Shown one piece after another: positions 63,107-64,000 of a stretch of DNA of 64,000 nt. Source of the DNA: Pectobacterium wasabiae CFBP 3304. Its GTDB lineage: Bacteria; Pseudomonadota; Gammaproteobacteria; Enterobacterales; Enterobacteriaceae. The notes under the pieces are model-generated. The model was not told where the DNA came from. It ran no database searches and saw only the letters and a program-made list of their open reading frames with translations. The DNA is taken from assembly GCF_001742185.1 (NCBI RefSeq), contig NZ_CP015750.1, positions 3,906,001-3,970,000 of the forward strand, read 5' to 3'. Made by a program: the position numbers and the translations under genes. Each line of letters opens with the position of its first letter. Position 1 is the first letter of the stretch.

Positions 63107-63415
63107 TTAATATCGCTTGGCTCTAAGTGAAGGAAAGCGTGAGTCGTTTTCACAAGGTATCCCATCATTATCGCCATCCATTTCTGTATGAGGACAATTT
63201 TGGATGAAAAAGTATGCCTCTTCTCTGGACCTCATCTGAGTGCAATATTGCCTACCGTCACAGACAAAACGATTATTTTCTTGTTTTCGATCTTCTATCT
63301 TTGTTTTTCCAGCGCTCTGGCTATCATCATCGTGATGGTACTGATAAGGCGATGATGCCTGAACAGTAAAAGAGAATGCTGTAGATAGCAAAATAATGAA
63401 TAATTTCCGTTTCAT
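63107..63415 (-). CDS. exported excalibur-domain protein
   Basis: This 102-residue protein has a signal peptide (MKRKLFIILLSTAFSFTVQA) and a C-terminal excalibur-type domain with the calcium-binding-like motif DGDNDGIPCEN and CDGRQYCTQM upstream. Four Cys are available for disulphides. Proteins of this type are small, secreted and often unassigned. Confidence 0.82.
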   Translation of the reverse strand: MKRKLFIILLSTAFSFTVQASSPYQYHHDDDSQSAGKTKIEDRKQENNRFVCDGRQYCTQMRSREEAYFFIQNCPHTEMDGDNDGIPCENDSRFPSLRAKRY

Positions 63416-63600
63416 TGATATATACCTGAAAGAGTAATATCAAAGAATACTATCATTATTGTTAGGACAGCGAATATTAATAATTATTAATTATCCTGAT
63501 ATCTTAGGATTTAGTGGGTTTCCTTATCCTGCTGATAATATTGATTTTAATTTGGTTTTGGGTATGTGGATGGCCTTAGCAAGGAAATGGTTGGATTTTT

Positions 63601-63759
63601 TTAAATAAATAATACGAATACAAGATTATTCATCTCGATGTTTTTTATTCGTATTTTTGCACCGAGGATGGAAGAGGTCGTTATTTCTTGTGCGGCAAAG
63701 GCACCGAAAGACAAAGTAGAGAATGCGATAACTGCGATAAATTTTTTGATGTTTTTCAT
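63601..63759 (-). CDS. truncated small exported peptide
   Basis: ATG 63759 follows a good ribosome-binding site (AAGGAACGG). The 52-residue product begins with a full signal peptide (MKNIKKFIAVIAFSTLSFGA, then FAAQE) typical of the BhsA/McbA (DUF1471) family. The mature part is only about 28 residues and does not show the family's usual core. Probably a frameshifted or truncated relic. Confidence 0.5.
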   Translation of the reverse strand: MKNIKKFIAVIAFSTLSFGAFAAQEITTSSILGAKIRIKNIEMNNLVFVLFI

Positions 63760-63956
63760 AATCCGTTCCTTCACCGTTTATTAGGTTAACTAGACGTTGT
63801 GACTTGATGTGGCGAATGATAGTTCTCCTCGCTTGCAATGAATATCAGAGAGATTTTTTTTCAAAAAAACTGTTCTTTATTTTCTATGACATTCATTCCT
63901 GTTCCGCAGTAGGATGAAATCTGTGAATAATAAATCAGTAGATGAAGGGAAGAGAT

Positions 63957-64000
63957 ATGCAGATTTCAGCCAATCGTCTGATGGCGACAGTGCAAATCGT
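63957..64000 (+). CDS. start of an unidentified gene, cut by the window end
   Basis: ATG 63957 with the ribosome-binding site GAAGGGAAGAG reads MQISANRLMATVQI to the edge. Too short to identify. Confidence 0.55.
   Translation, partial: MQISANRLMATVQI

Noticed and set aside
63626..63838. 70-codon minus-strand frame at the right end
   Set aside because: It is a shadow of the small exported peptide in the neighbouring frame, which has the ribosome-binding site and signal peptide.

Overview
The host DNA looks like a soft-rot enterobacterium of the Pectobacterium type (order Enterobacterales). The left third (1-25.3 kb) reproduces the Escherichia coli-like order aspS-nudB-yebC-ruvCAB ... znuBCA-mepM-lpxM-pykA-hexR-zwf-eda-purT-ptrB-holE-yebY, with closely matching protein lengths and motifs. 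Two features depart from E. coli. A sugar-uptake cluster (outer-membrane porin, PTS IIA, PTS IIC, divergent LacI-type regulator) sits between ruvB and znuB. There is also no edd between zwf and eda. The genus call is inference from gene order and protein resemblance; no database was searched.

From 25,331 to 59,679 lies a 34.3-kb P2/186-family prophage. It is bounded by a perfect 20-bp direct repeat and inserted in the terminator of the small RNA gene sdsR (RyeB). Read from attL, the order is int, ogr, D, U, T, E'/E, FII, FI, cargo 1, fibre chaperone, small gene, H, I, J, W, V, cargo 2, S, R, lysC/lysB, K, holin, X, L, M, N, O, then divergent P and Q, cargo 3, cos, an SOS-controlled gene at the 186 tum position, small genes, A, a PAPS-reductase-like gene, a DksA-like gene, small genes, CII, Cox, a CI repressor, cargo 4, attR. 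The late genes run on the minus strand apart from P and Q. They appear to be switched on through matching upstream elements before O, FI and probably V.

The accessory genes are AT-rich and sit at four breaks in the late and lysogeny modules. They are a hexapeptide O-acetyltransferase read across a poly-A slip, a membrane protein with a 51-residue proline-rich partner, a two-gene unit ending in an AbiC-like (abortive infection) membrane protein beside cos, and a BRCT-domain protein plus a membrane coiled-coil protein after the repressor. The cos-proximal pair is the best candidate for an uncharacterised anti-phage system. Other unusual points are a repressor with two tandem helix-turn-helix domains, an integrase placed next to ogr on the opposite side of attP from the repressor, and LexA boxes in front of both the integrase and the tum-position gene. 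Single-base frameshifts break P and Q, and a similar one splits the acetyltransferase; they could be decay, base-calling error or, for the acetyltransferase, programmed slippage.

Right of attR is a remnant of a second, lambdoid-type integrase, which suggests repeated use of this insertion site. It is followed by small, mostly secreted or membrane proteins without clear function, a cold-shock protein with a cspA-type leader, an excalibur-domain protein, a truncated exported peptide and the first codons of a further gene.
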